In this document: in pieces, positions 12,747 to 21,706 of the stretch
Numbering within the stretch: position 1 is the stretch's first letter
Layout: every line of letters begins with the position of its first letter
Origin: a virus
DNA length: 30,500 nucleotides
IMG/VR virus record: IMGVR_UViG_3300030116_003621
Span: 1-30,500 of that record
Reading direction: 5' to 3' (one strand)
Position numbers and translations under genes: made by a program
Notes under the pieces: model-generated
Databases searched by the model: none
What the model saw: only the letters and a program-made list of their open reading frames with translations
Told to the model about the DNA's origin: nothing

Positions 12747-13895
12747 TCAGAGTTGAAAACCACTGAATGTGTCTTTTTTCACATCTTGCTTAATACCACC
12801 AACCACATAAGACTCAACTTCTGTCTCTTGCGGTGCTACCTGAAGACCCTTAGAAGAGATCCAGTGCTGTGTCCAGGGCAGTGGGTTGTTCTTAGCAGGA
12901 ACATCATACTGTCTCTTCAATCCGATTGCTACCAATCGACGATTGGCAATCCACTCAACATATTGCTGTAGGAGTTTGTCATTTAGACCAATCATCGATC
13001 CATCTTTGAACAGATAGTCTGCCCAACGTTTCTCTTCGTTGACAGCATTGTCAAATGCCTTATAAGTCCACTCCTCCTCTTCCTTCATAATCCTCTTCAT
13101 TTCAGGATCATCACCCTGTGCCCACTTGTTCAAAATGTTTTGAGTGATGGCGAGGTGTTGGTTCTCATCCCGTGCAATAAGGGAGATGATTTTGGCAGAA
13201 CCTTCCATGAGTTTAAGTTCACCAAAAGCAAAACTACAAGCAAAAGAGACATAAAAACGGATTCCTTCCAGTATGTTGACATTTGCAACTGCTCTATAAA
13301 GTTTACGTTTCAGTTCATAACGGTCGAATTTACCTGCAATATGACCCTCATTAGCAAGTTGCCACATGGTGCTATTGTCATACTGATGAGCACTACCAAT
13401 AAAGTCATCGTATGCTGCTGTAACACTGCTTGCACGTTCCAAAATGCGATCATCAGTTACGATCTTGTCAAAGACCTCTGAGGGGTCACTGTAGACATTC
13501 TTAATAATGTAGGTATAGGAACGACTATGGATCATTTCCATGAATCCCCAGACCTCCATACATGCCTCTAGTTCAGGTAGGCTGCAGTAAGGGATAAAAG
13601 CCATCCCAGGACCACGCCCTTGAATGGAGTCAAGCATAATCTGGTACTTGAGGTTAGAGGTATAGATATGCTTTTGTTCTGGACGAAGTGTTTGATAATC
13701 CCCACGGTCCTTCTGCAGTGAAACTTCTTCTGGTCTCCAGAAATAACCCAACTGTTGTGTAGTGAGTTTATCGAAGACTGGATATTTGTAAGAATCATAC
13801 CTCTGTACTCCCAGAGGTTGACCAAAAAACATTGGTTGCTTTTTAGTATTTACTTGTTCAGTGTTAAAGACCGTCATGCCCTTAACTTTAGTCAT
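12747..13895 (-). CDS. nrdB: ribonucleotide reductase class Ia small subunit
   Basis: It holds the di-iron tyrosyl radical that starts ribonucleotide reduction in NrdA. EVWGFMEMIHSRSYTYI contains the metal ligands E and H and the radical Tyr four residues after the His, and ARDENQHLAI is the second ExxH ligand block. ATG 13895 is chosen because AGAGGA precedes it by about eight bases; the frame opens at GTG 13940 inside the nrdA end. 382 residues is normal. The C-terminal tail (VKKDTFSGFQL) should dock to NrdA. Confidence 0.95.
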   Translation of the reverse strand: MTKVKGMTVFNTEQVNTKKQPMFFGQPLGVQRYDSYKYPVFDKLTTQQLGYFWRPEEVSLQKDRGDYQTLRPEQKHIYTSNLKYQIMLDSIQGRGPGMAFIPYCSLPELEACMEVWGFMEMIHSRSYTYIIKNVYSDPSEVFDKIVTDDRILERASSVTAAYDDFIGSAHQYDNSTMWQLANEGHIAGKFDRYELKRKLYRAVANVNILEGIRFYVSFACSFAFGELKLMEGSAKIISLIARDENQHLAITQNILNKWAQGDDPEMKRIMKEEEEWTYKAFDNAVNEEKRWADYLFKDGSMIGLNDKLLQQYVEWIANRRLVAIGLKRQYDVPAKNNPLPWTQHWISSKGLQVAPQETEVESYVVGGIKQDVKKDTFSGFQL

Positions 13896-13920
13896 ATTGT
13901 TATCCTCTACGGATGAAATC

Positions 13921-16218
13921 TTAAACTGCACAGGATTCACACTCTCCCTCCTCGGCTTGTTCTAATTCGTTTAACAGGTTATCTAAATTTGGTTTTTCTT
14001 CTACTACCTCATCATTCTTCATATCATGAGTATTTTGATAGTAGGAGGTTTTCCAACCGTACTTATATGTAGTCAAAAAGTCTTGTGCCATGGTGGACAC
14101 TGGAACCTCATTATCAGGATACCTCTCAGGATTGTAACTCCAGTTACCAGAAATTGCCTGGTCAAAGAATTTCTGCATCACAGCAACAACATTAATATAA
14201 CCACGATTGGACTCCATATCCCAAAGGAGCGTATAACTGTTTTTAAGAGATCCATATTGAGGGACAATCTGTTTAAGAGGCCCCTTTTTTGACTTCTTAA
14301 CGGACAGGTAGTCTCTAGGTGGTTCGATTCCATTTGTTGCGTTAGACACAACGGAACTGCTCTCCGATGGCATCTGTGCGGACAGTGTTGAGTGCCGTAA
14401 ACCGTATTCGGAGATAGATGCTCTAAGAGACTCCCAATCATGTTCTAACTCCTGTGGAGAAATTTCGTCTACATCCTTCTTGTATGTATCGATGGGAAGG
14501 ATTCCATCAGCATACTTAGTGCGACCAAAGTCTGCACACCAACCTTTCTCTTTAGCCAATGCGTTTGAAGACTTCAGAAGGTAATACTGGAAAGATTCAG
14601 AGAGTCCATGAACTGCATCCCATGCCTCTTGTGAATCATAATTAAACCCAAGTTTAGCAAGATAGTGTGCCAGACCAATAAAACCGATTCCAAGGGATCT
14701 CCGTGCCTTTGTAGCACGTTCTGCTGCCCTTACAGGATACTCTTGATAGTCAATCAATTCTTCCAGTCCACGAACCGATAGATCACAGAGGTTTTCTAGT
14801 TCTTTATCAGATTGAACTTTTCCAACGTTGATAGCAGAAAGGATACACAGTGCAATCTCACCATACTCATCATCAATATGATTGATAGGATCCGTGGGAA
14901 GAGTGATCTCCTGGCAGAGATTACTCATGTTTACTTTATCCTTAAATGAAGAGTGAGAATTACAATGATCGATATTCATGATATAGACACGACCAGTCTC
15001 TGCACGTTCTTTTAGGAGGTCCAGAATGAGTTTCTGTGCTCCGATAGTCTTTCTTGGAATAGACTCATCTGATTCATAACCCACATAGAGATCGTCAAAT
15101 GAATCAGTACCAAAAGCATCATACAAACCTGGTACGTCATGCGGTGAGAATAAGCTAATTTCTCCATCCGCAATGAAACGTTCGTAGAAAAGTTTTGAAA
15201 TCTGGATTGAATAGTCAAGTTTGCGAACCCTATTGTCTTCTGTGCCTTTGTTATTCTTAAGAACGATAATGTCCTCTATTTCTTGATGCCAGATTGGAAA
15301 GTGGACAGTCGCTGACCCACCTCGGATACCGTTTTGTGTGCAGCATCGCACAGTTGATTCAAACTTTTTGAGGAAGGGGACCACACCTGTGTGTTGAACC
15401 TCTCCGCCTCGGATCTTGCTGTTGATACCACGGATTCTACCCGCGTTAATACCGATTCCCGCTCTTTGTGCAACATATTTGCCAATTGCCATATCAGAGC
15501 TAAAGATACTATCGAGGGTGTCATCAACATCAACAAGAACACAGCTAGCAAATTGTCGAAGTGGAGTTCGCACTCCCGCCATGATAGGTGTGGGAATGTT
15601 GAGTCGGTGTCTGGAGATTGCGTCATAGTACCTCTTTACGTATGACATGCGAGTATCTTTTGGGTACTCAGCAAAGATTGTGAGGGCAATCATAATATAC
15701 ATGAATTGTGGAGTCTCATAGACTCCTCCACAACTTCTGTCCTGTACTAGATATTTATCTACAACTTGACGTAAGCCAGCATAGGTGAAGTCAAAATCTC
15801 GACCATGATCAATCATGGAATTTGCCTTATCAATTTCCTCCTTTGAATACTTGAGAAAAATATCCTTATCATAAACTTCTTTAGTGGTGCAGTCCATGAT
15901 GTGATCCTCTAAATGAGGAAGTTCTCTTATCTTGCCATATAGACTCTTGCGAAGACTAAACAAAAGAAGACGTGCTGCTACGAACTGATAGTTAGGATGC
16001 TCTAAATCAATCAGATCAGAGGCAGAACGAATCAAAATTTCTTGGATTTCTGCAGTGGTAATTCCGTCATAAAATTGAATACCGGACTGGATCTCAACTT
16101 GACTTGCAGAGACCCCTGCAAGACCCTTTGTTGCCTCTTCAACCATCAAATGCATCTTTTCTAGGTCAAGAGGTTCAATTCTTCCGTCTCTCTTTTTAAC
16201 CTTGGTGCCATTCGTCAT
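13921..16218 (-). CDS. nrdA: ribonucleotide reductase class Ia large subunit
   Basis: It reduces ribonucleoside diphosphates to deoxyribonucleotides. An N-terminal ATP-cone begins KVKKRDGRIEPLDLEKMHLM, so allosteric activity control may remain. The active-site region NLCQEITLPT and the C-terminal TLSAQMPSESSSVVSNATNG are family signatures, and the chain ends ECESCAV with the redox Cys pair that passes electrons to the active site. 765 residues is full length. ATG 16218 overlaps the primase stop (ATGA). No intein or intron is visible. Confidence 0.96.
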   Translation of the reverse strand: MTNGTKVKKRDGRIEPLDLEKMHLMVEEATKGLAGVSASQVEIQSGIQFYDGITTAEIQEILIRSASDLIDLEHPNYQFVAARLLLFSLRKSLYGKIRELPHLEDHIMDCTTKEVYDKDIFLKYSKEEIDKANSMIDHGRDFDFTYAGLRQVVDKYLVQDRSCGGVYETPQFMYIMIALTIFAEYPKDTRMSYVKRYYDAISRHRLNIPTPIMAGVRTPLRQFASCVLVDVDDTLDSIFSSDMAIGKYVAQRAGIGINAGRIRGINSKIRGGEVQHTGVVPFLKKFESTVRCCTQNGIRGGSATVHFPIWHQEIEDIIVLKNNKGTEDNRVRKLDYSIQISKLFYERFIADGEISLFSPHDVPGLYDAFGTDSFDDLYVGYESDESIPRKTIGAQKLILDLLKERAETGRVYIMNIDHCNSHSSFKDKVNMSNLCQEITLPTDPINHIDDEYGEIALCILSAINVGKVQSDKELENLCDLSVRGLEELIDYQEYPVRAAERATKARRSLGIGFIGLAHYLAKLGFNYDSQEAWDAVHGLSESFQYYLLKSSNALAKEKGWCADFGRTKYADGILPIDTYKKDVDEISPQELEHDWESLRASISEYGLRHSTLSAQMPSESSSVVSNATNGIEPPRDYLSVKKSKKGPLKQIVPQYGSLKNSYTLLWDMESNRGYINVVAVMQKFFDQAISGNWSYNPERYPDNEVPVSTMAQDFLTTYKYGWKTSYYQNTHDMKNDEVVEEKPNLDNLLNELEQAEEGECESCAV

Positions 16219-17183
16219 ATCTTCTTCCAGGTGGTAAATTTAAGTTTTGCTTCTAGTCCAGAGTATGTGTTTGATTCTATCACAGACTGCACATCCAGTC
16301 CATTCATTACCATATCATTTATGTCTTTATCATCTATGCTCTCTGGCCAGATGACTACCGACTGACCAGAATCGATGGTCCTAGATATTCGGTTTGTAAT
16401 TTCTCTGTTGCGGGGTTCGTTATCATAAATCCACACAGGATTGCTAATCCCCCAACGACTGATATCAGCATCAGCTCCGCACATAGCAATCGAGTTGCGA
16501 ATGAACGTGCTGTCGAATGGTCCTTCTGTAATATAGACTGGAGCATCTCTTCTGATGTTATCCAATCCGTAGATTTTTGGTGCGTCATCATCAAGCATCA
16601 CGGTAATGTATTTAACAGGGCTAGGATTTATAGATCTCCCCTGAAGTCCAATTAAGTTCTTTTCATAATAAAGTGGAATGATTATTCTCTCTTCATCATG
16701 CTTTGTGTCATCAAAAGTAGGTTTGAGACTGTTTACAAACTCTTTAAAGTTCTGTGCATAATAAAACTTATCAGGATCAAGTTGTCTTGCAGTTAGATAT
16801 CCAGAAGATTTAGGATTTTCAGATGCTTTAGGCAACTTCAGTTTCTTCTTAAACTTAGGTGCCTCAAACTTAAAATTAGGTTCTTCTACTACTGTTGTTC
16901 GACCAGTTTTACCCTCTTTAAATCTTTCAAACACATATTGTTTATGAAGAATAGGATCTTGTTTTTTTAAGAAACTACTAAACGTCATCGAAGCACCACA
17001 GTTGTGACACTTATAGTTAACATCTGCTTTTACTGAGTAAAGGTAACCTCTTGTCTTTGACTTATTCTTATGCGAGTCTCCACAAATTGGACACCGAAAG
17101 TTGTATAGGTTTGGTTTTACTCTTTTAAACCTTTGTAGTTTTGCGGAAAGAAGATTAATAAACTTTGAATCAACGTGATTCAT
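16215..17183 (-). CDS. gp61: DNA primase, T4 gp61-like
   Basis: It makes RNA primers for lagging-strand synthesis with helicase gp41. The N-terminal zinc site is CPIC at 31-34 with YKCHNC at 58-62. The Toprim core starts near VYITEGPFDSTFIRNSIA, where EGPFD gives the metal-binding Glu. 322 residues is close to T4 gp61 (342). ATG 17183 overlaps the preceding stop by 14 bases. Confidence 0.9.
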   Translation of the reverse strand: MNHVDSKFINLLSAKLQRFKRVKPNLYNFRCPICGDSHKNKSKTRGYLYSVKADVNYKCHNCGASMTFSSFLKKQDPILHKQYVFERFKEGKTGRTTVVEEPNFKFEAPKFKKKLKLPKASENPKSSGYLTARQLDPDKFYYAQNFKEFVNSLKPTFDDTKHDEERIIIPLYYEKNLIGLQGRSINPSPVKYITVMLDDDAPKIYGLDNIRRDAPVYITEGPFDSTFIRNSIAMCGADADISRWGISNPVWIYDNEPRNREITNRISRTIDSGQSVVIWPESIDDKDINDMVMNGLDVQSVIESNTYSGLEAKLKFTTWKKI

Positions 17184-17571
17184 TCACAGACGCTACCACT
17201 GGTCGCACTATAGCACTTTCTGCTGACGAAAGCAATGGTTTGATCATCTTGATGGATTGCGGATTAGTAATTATCAGTACTGCTCCCAGTGCTCCGATGC
17301 CAATCCAAAGTTTCCGTTCCAGTAATGATAATCGTTGAGTAACGTTGTCATGATCGCTGTCCATTTTATCACGGAGTTTGTCGATCTTATCAAACAATAT
17401 TTCGTCGATCTCTTCCTGCTTCGTAATTCTCTGCTCATGGACGGCTAACATCCTAGACACATTATTATTTACCTCTGCAATTTTTTCTATGGCAGAGTCT
17501 AACCTTGTGACTAGTGTCTCAAAGTTTTCTAATCTTGTTTCTAGAATTGCAACCTTAACTTCTTCTTCCAT
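17170..17571 (-). CDS. coiled-coil protein with one C-terminal membrane helix, 133 aa
   Basis: Residues about 8-95 are heptad-like and charged (LETRLENFETLVTRLDSAI; DKLRDKMDSDHDNVTQRL), followed by a hydrophobic segment LWIGIGALGAVLIIT and a short tail. The layout resembles tail-anchored phage membrane proteins, but no family is certain; a spanin or holin partner is possible yet unsupported. ATG 17571. Confidence 0.65.
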   Translation of the reverse strand: MEEEVKVAILETRLENFETLVTRLDSAIEKIAEVNNNVSRMLAVHEQRITKQEEIDEILFDKIDKLRDKMDSDHDNVTQRLSLLERKLWIGIGALGAVLIITNPQSIKMIKPLLSSAESAIVRPVVASVNESR

Positions 17572-17755
17572 CGTCGGGTTTCCACATTTTTCTTAGACCC
17601 TTTTGATAGATATATCTTTTTTTCTTTTTGACAGGAGGGTCGTCCCCTGCCTCAACAGTGCCAGCAATCTTTCCACCACCAACATTATTAGTTGGTTGCT
17701 CATACAAGTTAGAACGAATAATGTCTAATACTTTATCAATTGCTTTGTTTTGCAT
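17555..17755 (-). CDS. small basic protein, 66 aa
   Basis: Unrecognised. A helix (KAIDKVLDIIRSNLYE) precedes a Gly-rich linker (NNVGGGKIAGTVEAGDD) and a basic tail (PPVKKKKRYIYQKGLRKMW). It overlaps the following gene by 17 bases and the preceding one by 20. The basic tail could bind nucleic acid (inference). Confidence 0.6.
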   Translation of the reverse strand: MQNKAIDKVLDIIRSNLYEQPTNNVGGGKIAGTVEAGDDPPVKKKKRYIYQKGLRKMWKPDDGRRS

Positions 17756-18128
17756 TGTAGATTTTGTAAAGTTCAGTCAAACATAACATATCTACTTGAA
17801 TATCATGAATATCAGAATGTGGATATTCAGGAAATCTGCCAAGAAAAACAATAAAGCTTTTCATGGCAGACCATAATTCTCTTTCGATTTTGAAAAATAA
17901 CATCGGAGTTGTTGCTTCACCAAAGATGTTATAAAGAATAATAAAGTGATTTAAAAGAAGATGGGTCTTAAGTTGACCTGTATTCTTATATCGTTTCAAT
18001 AGTCTTTTGATGTATTTGAAATGATTTAAATCCCTATCAAAATCTTCCTTTGTGACCGCTTGAGGATTTTCATAATGTTTAATGGCAAACAAAAGGAAGT
18101 TATCCTCATTCAACTCATTAAAAATCAT
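17736..18128 (-). CDS. hypothetical protein, 130 aa
   Basis: Unrecognised, all-alpha looking and rich in aromatic residues (FNELNEDNFLLFAIKHYENP; KTHLLLNHFIILYNIFGEA). ATG 18128 follows the virion-type gene stop by 17 bases. The ribosome site is poor. It heads the small-gene group before the primase. Confidence 0.65.
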   Translation of the reverse strand: MIFNELNEDNFLLFAIKHYENPQAVTKEDFDRDLNHFKYIKRLLKRYKNTGQLKTHLLLNHFIILYNIFGEATTPMLFFKIERELWSAMKSFIVFLGRFPEYPHSDIHDIQVDMLCLTELYKIYNAKQSN

Positions 18129-18145
18129 ATATCATTACGTATCAA

Positions 18146-18703
18146 TTACTTAGCATCAGGGAAAGCAGGTACGTTGCCAGTCGTGATTCCAGACATTGCA
18201 ACCAAGACTTCTTTCTTAACTCTCAGAGTTCCGTGCTGGTCAGTGTAAGTAGTAATACCAACCCAACCTACACCAGTTTCATATGCAGTGGCATTCGCAT
18301 TCTGAGCACCAGTGGTAGAAATACCATAAACAAAGGTGTCCTTGTCACCATTAAGTTGACTATAATTTGAATCAACAATAGTGCTCTTAGGACACTGAGA
18401 AATAGTAAATGATGTGCCAATTGGTCCAATTGCACCACCAGTTAAGTTCGCAGTCGATCCAATCGTTAATTGAGTTGTACTTGCGATACCAACAATTACA
18501 GCATCACCAAAATAAGTAGTAAACCCATTAGATGTATCAGCGTCTCTAATTCCAAATCTGATGATATCACCAACTTGTGCTTCAGTATGTCCAGCACCTG
18601 CTGCACCAAAAGTGGTTCCTGTGCCAGTTACTACGTTAGTGCTGTAGTCAAGGGTCACAGTGCCATTAGAGTTCAGGTTATCATTATTGCCCCAGAGTGC
18701 CAT
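18146..18703 (-). CDS. probable virion structural protein, 185 aa
   Basis: A Gly/Thr-rich, beta-looking protein (MALWGNNDNLNSNGTVTLDY; VVTGTGTTFGAAGAGHTEAQ), the style of cyanophage virion proteins. ATG 18703 has GGAAGAG before it and a perfect late promoter core TATAAATA 33 bases upstream, so it is expressed late. I cannot say which virion part it forms. Confidence 0.7.
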   Translation of the reverse strand: MALWGNNDNLNSNGTVTLDYSTNVVTGTGTTFGAAGAGHTEAQVGDIIRFGIRDADTSNGFTTYFGDAVIVGIASTTQLTIGSTANLTGGAIGPIGTSFTISQCPKSTIVDSNYSQLNGDKDTFVYGISTTGAQNANATAYETGVGWVGITTYTDQHGTLRVKKEVLVAMSGITTGNVPAFPDAK

Positions 18704-18735
18704 GTTTCTCTTCCGAAAATTTATTTGCTATAAGA

Positions 18736-18743
18736 TATTTATA
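18736..18743 (-). promoter_or_regulatory. late promoter TATAAATA
   Basis: An exact T4 late promoter core on the minus strand, 33 bases before ATG 18703, overlapping the T run of the terminator at 18741-18774. Confidence 0.75.
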
Positions 18744-18774
18744 AAAAAGGAGACCTTGTAATTTGGTCTCCTTT
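18741..18774 (-). terminator. Rho-independent terminator after the 18778 gene
   Basis: A perfect 10-bp stem AAAGGAGACC/GGTCTCCTTT with a 9-base loop is followed by T residues on the minus strand. The T run is shared with the late promoter. Confidence 0.9.
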
Positions 18775-18777
18775 GAA

Positions 18778-18987
18778 TCATTCTGCTGCTTCTTCGCGTG
18801 TTTTAATTGCTTTAGAAACAACTTCTAGAAGTTGATCATCCATATCTGTCTTAGTCAACTTAACTGCCTTAGCAAGAATAACAAGACAAATCTCAATGAG
18901 TTTCTCACCCAATTCTTCATTCTCTGGAATCTTTTTGACCGCATCAGAAATTACCTTTGATGCTATTGGGAGTAAAAATGCAAGCAT
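18778..18987 (-). CDS. small helical protein, 69 aa
   Basis: Unrecognised. It begins MLAFLLPIASKVISDAVKKI, a hydrophobic N-terminus, and continues as amphipathic helices (LGEKLIEICLVILAKAVKL). GAGGTT lies before ATG 18987. A strong terminator follows directly. A single membrane-associated helix is possible. Confidence 0.65.
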   Translation of the reverse strand: MLAFLLPIASKVISDAVKKIPENEELGEKLIEICLVILAKAVKLTKTDMDDQLLEVVSKAIKTREEAAE

Positions 18988-19018
18988 GATGAACCTCGGT
19001 AGTATATTCTATATATCG

Positions 19019-19879
19019 TCAATCTTTATTAGAAACGTATCTACCTAACTTTTTGTCGTAACGTTTGACTTCACCAGGACGAAGACGATTCTTTGCTTCC
19101 TTTGCTTTATCATAAAACTTACCAAACTTCATCTTACGGTCTGCTTTAGCAAACTGTTTCTTCTCCTTGTCATACCTATCATACTTAGTTTCTTCAGAAA
19201 CTTTCTTCTTTCTACCTTGACAGTGTGCTCTCTGAGAAAATCCTTTTGGATTATTACAGTCGATAGATTTCTTATATTTGTCAGACCAACCCTCATTCAT
19301 TTTCTTGGTCTTCTTTTTCATTGAGTTGATATATTTTCTATAAACTGCTGCTTCTGAAGTCTTTCCCATTTCTCTTGCTCTCTGTTCCATGGCAACTGCT
19401 GCCTGGATTTTATGAGCATGAGATCTAGATGAATTGCGAATCTTCGTTACAGATGCTTTGGCAGTTGCAACATCCTTGAATCCTAAACCATGAATAGTTC
19501 CCTTGGGATTCTCGTCAGTGTAAAGATCAGAATGCTTCTTAGAGTTTGCGGGTTGTCCTTTCTTTCTAGGAATACGAGGATTTGATTCCTCGTTTACATC
19601 ACCAGACGCATCTTTCTTGTGTAGTCTACTATAGAGATGCTTATGAAGAGGTTTTGCTCTCTTCATAATCTTATCTCTTTCAGAAAAATCTGCTGCTTCT
19701 TTTGCAACTTTCTTCTCAGGGAGTTTCTTATGCTTGGTAGATGCAAAATCTTTTACATCACTCTTTTTCATGTCAGCAGCTGCCTTCGCAGTCTCAGGAG
19801 TAGTAGGTGCCATCTCACCTTTTTGAATGGCACGAACTATTCCGAAGAACCGTTGCTGCTTTTTAGATACCGCAGGCAT
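19019..19879 (-). CDS. DUF3008/DUF5824-like protein, 286 aa
   Basis: The N-terminus (MPAVSKKQQRFFGIVRAIQK) matches the short DUF3008-type motif of phage proteins. Residues about 98-190 (PRIPRKKGQPANSKKHSDLY, then TIHGLGFKDV and AMEQRAREMGK) match a domain I recall from algal-virus and cyanophage proteins (DUF5824); the numbers are from memory. The rest is Lys-rich, ending KRYDKKLGRYVSNKD. Function unknown. ATG 19879 overlaps the previous TAA by one base (TAATG). It is in the late block and could be a capsid-internal protein. Confidence 0.65.
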   Translation of the reverse strand: MPAVSKKQQRFFGIVRAIQKGEMAPTTPETAKAAADMKKSDVKDFASTKHKKLPEKKVAKEAADFSERDKIMKRAKPLHKHLYSRLHKKDASGDVNEESNPRIPRKKGQPANSKKHSDLYTDENPKGTIHGLGFKDVATAKASVTKIRNSSRSHAHKIQAAVAMEQRAREMGKTSEAAVYRKYINSMKKKTKKMNEGWSDKYKKSIDCNNPKGFSQRAHCQGRKKKVSEETKYDRYDKEKKQFAKADRKMKFGKFYDKAKEAKNRLRPGEVKRYDKKLGRYVSNKD

Positions 19880-21696
19880 TACTTCTTCTTGGTATCGATA
19901 ATGGCACCCTTACCATACTTAGATGTGATGGATGCTCTTACAAAGTCCATTGCTCTGGATGATGCTTCTCTTGACTTTTTCTTTTCAGCATCAGACATGG
20001 GACCGGTTTTTACACCCTTGGCAGGACGATCATAACGTTGATTACCAGCAACCCCACCACGTTCCATACGACGATCTTTCATCGCATCCGATGCTTCTTC
20101 ACCCATTGCCTTGACAGGTTCTGCTTTTGTCTTATCAAGTTGCTGCTTTCTCTTCATAGCAATCATCTTATCAAGAGTTGCCTTCTTTTTCTGCATTTGT
20201 ATTTCTTGAGGAGACATTTCCTCACCCATATGGTCAGCAGCCTTATAACGCTTGTCACCTGCTTTATATCTCTGATATGCAGGAGTATTTCCTTTCTTGT
20301 CAGCAGCAGTGACTACCATACGATTGTCCTTTGGTGCTTCCTTCTTAGCAGGAGTTCCACCATAAACTGCCTCATCCATCTTACGTGCTACGTTTCTAGC
20401 ACCTCTAGATACTGCTCTTGCTGCTTTACCAATACCTCTCTTGAGTTTAGCACCAATTCTGCTAAGCATTCCTGGTCCTTTCTTCTTAGGAGCAGAAGAT
20501 GATGATGAATCAGAATTCGAGGATGAAGAATCAGAGGATCCAGAAGAACCTGTACTTCCTCTCTCATATCCTTTAGAGAACTCTCTACCTGCTGCTTTTG
20601 CTCCTCTTACTGCAGCACCAGCAGCATATCCAGCACCTCTTGCTACTGCCTTACCTGTTTTCTTAACAGCAGACTTTACTCTGTCCATGACAGATGCTCT
20701 AGAAGGACGACTCATTAATCGCTTACGTGCTTCTGCACCAGCATCTTGCTCCAGAAGAATACTGATTGATAAATCAATTGATTCGCAAAGATTTTGCTGA
20801 AGAACCTCAAGATCCTCATCTTTCTCCACTGCTTCAGCAAAGAACTCCTCTACAACTTCATTAATCATTTTATCAGAGATGAATCTCAGTTCTTCATCAG
20901 TGATCTCTTCAAGGATATCAAAGATTTCAACTGCTTCAATTAGTTCACCACCAATCTCTTCTACAGATTCACCCATTTTAGGATTAATCTTAACAATATT
21001 CTTTACTTTCTTTTCCTTGATGGGTTTTTCATCCATACTATCTGTCATGACTTCAGGGATGTATTCCTCTTTCTTATACTCAGGATGATCATCCATCTTC
21101 ATACCACGTTTCTTTTCAAGACGTGCCTTTCTTTCAGCAGTTCCTTTCTCAGGATCCATGTCACGAACACCTTCGGACATCTTACTCTTGATTGCCTTAC
21201 CGATTGCCTTACGACGCTTCATCAAGTATGAGTCGGTGCTATCTTTTTTACCATCGTTATTGACATCACCATCTTCCTTACCGACAGGATCAAGTCCTTC
21301 CTTCTGAGTTTTCTTACCAACAAACTTATCAAATTCTGCTTGCTGCCTCTTTTTACGCTCAGCAGAAGAAATACCATAGTCATGACCAAAGTCTTGACCA
21401 GTTGAGGAGGTGCCCATTTTCTTTCTTTGTGCGGCAAGACGTTTCTCTCTTCTTGCTTGCATTGCTGCTAAAGAATCTGCCTCGGTAACCTCAACTTCCT
21501 CAGAGGACATACTACCTGTTGGACCATCTCCAAAGTGTGGGTTGCTCATAGAACCCATCTTCTTCATATCTTTACGTGCCTTTTCATTATTTTTCTGACG
21601 TTTTTTCATATCAGTTTCAAGATATGAATCGTCTTTCTTCTCTGCAATCTGTTCTTTATAGACCTTAGAGAGATCTTTCAAATGAATTCCAGACAT
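19879..21696 (-). CDS. large basic low-complexity protein, candidate capsid-internal protein, 605 aa
   Basis: No family recognised. It is mostly Lys, Arg, Glu and Ala, with an EF-hand-like loop at 144-155 (DVNNDGKKDSTD), an acidic helical part (EIFDILEEITDEELRFI) around 250-300, a histone-H1-like Lys/Ala/Arg stretch (KKTGKAVARGAGYAAGAAVR) near 340-380, a long Ser-rich linker, and a second basic stretch (KLKRGIGKAARAVSRGARN). TAATAAATA lies 31 bases before ATG 21696, so it is late. The composition suggests a DNA-binding core or internal protein; this is inference. Confidence 0.65.
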   Translation of the reverse strand: MSGIHLKDLSKVYKEQIAEKKDDSYLETDMKKRQKNNEKARKDMKKMGSMSNPHFGDGPTGSMSSEEVEVTEADSLAAMQARREKRLAAQRKKMGTSSTGQDFGHDYGISSAERKKRQQAEFDKFVGKKTQKEGLDPVGKEDGDVNNDGKKDSTDSYLMKRRKAIGKAIKSKMSEGVRDMDPEKGTAERKARLEKKRGMKMDDHPEYKKEEYIPEVMTDSMDEKPIKEKKVKNIVKINPKMGESVEEIGGELIEAVEIFDILEEITDEELRFISDKMINEVVEEFFAEAVEKDEDLEVLQQNLCESIDLSISILLEQDAGAEARKRLMSRPSRASVMDRVKSAVKKTGKAVARGAGYAAGAAVRGAKAAGREFSKGYERGSTGSSGSSDSSSSNSDSSSSSAPKKKGPGMLSRIGAKLKRGIGKAARAVSRGARNVARKMDEAVYGGTPAKKEAPKDNRMVVTAADKKGNTPAYQRYKAGDKRYKAADHMGEEMSPQEIQMQKKKATLDKMIAMKRKQQLDKTKAEPVKAMGEEASDAMKDRRMERGGVAGNQRYDRPAKGVKTGPMSDAEKKKSREASSRAMDFVRASITSKYGKGAIIDTKKK

Positions 21697-21706
21697 GGTG
21701 ATACAA

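Noticed and set aside
20038-20800. Plus-strand ORFs opposite the 605-residue gene
   Set aside because: They are antisense shadows of a low-complexity gene; no start context or family match.
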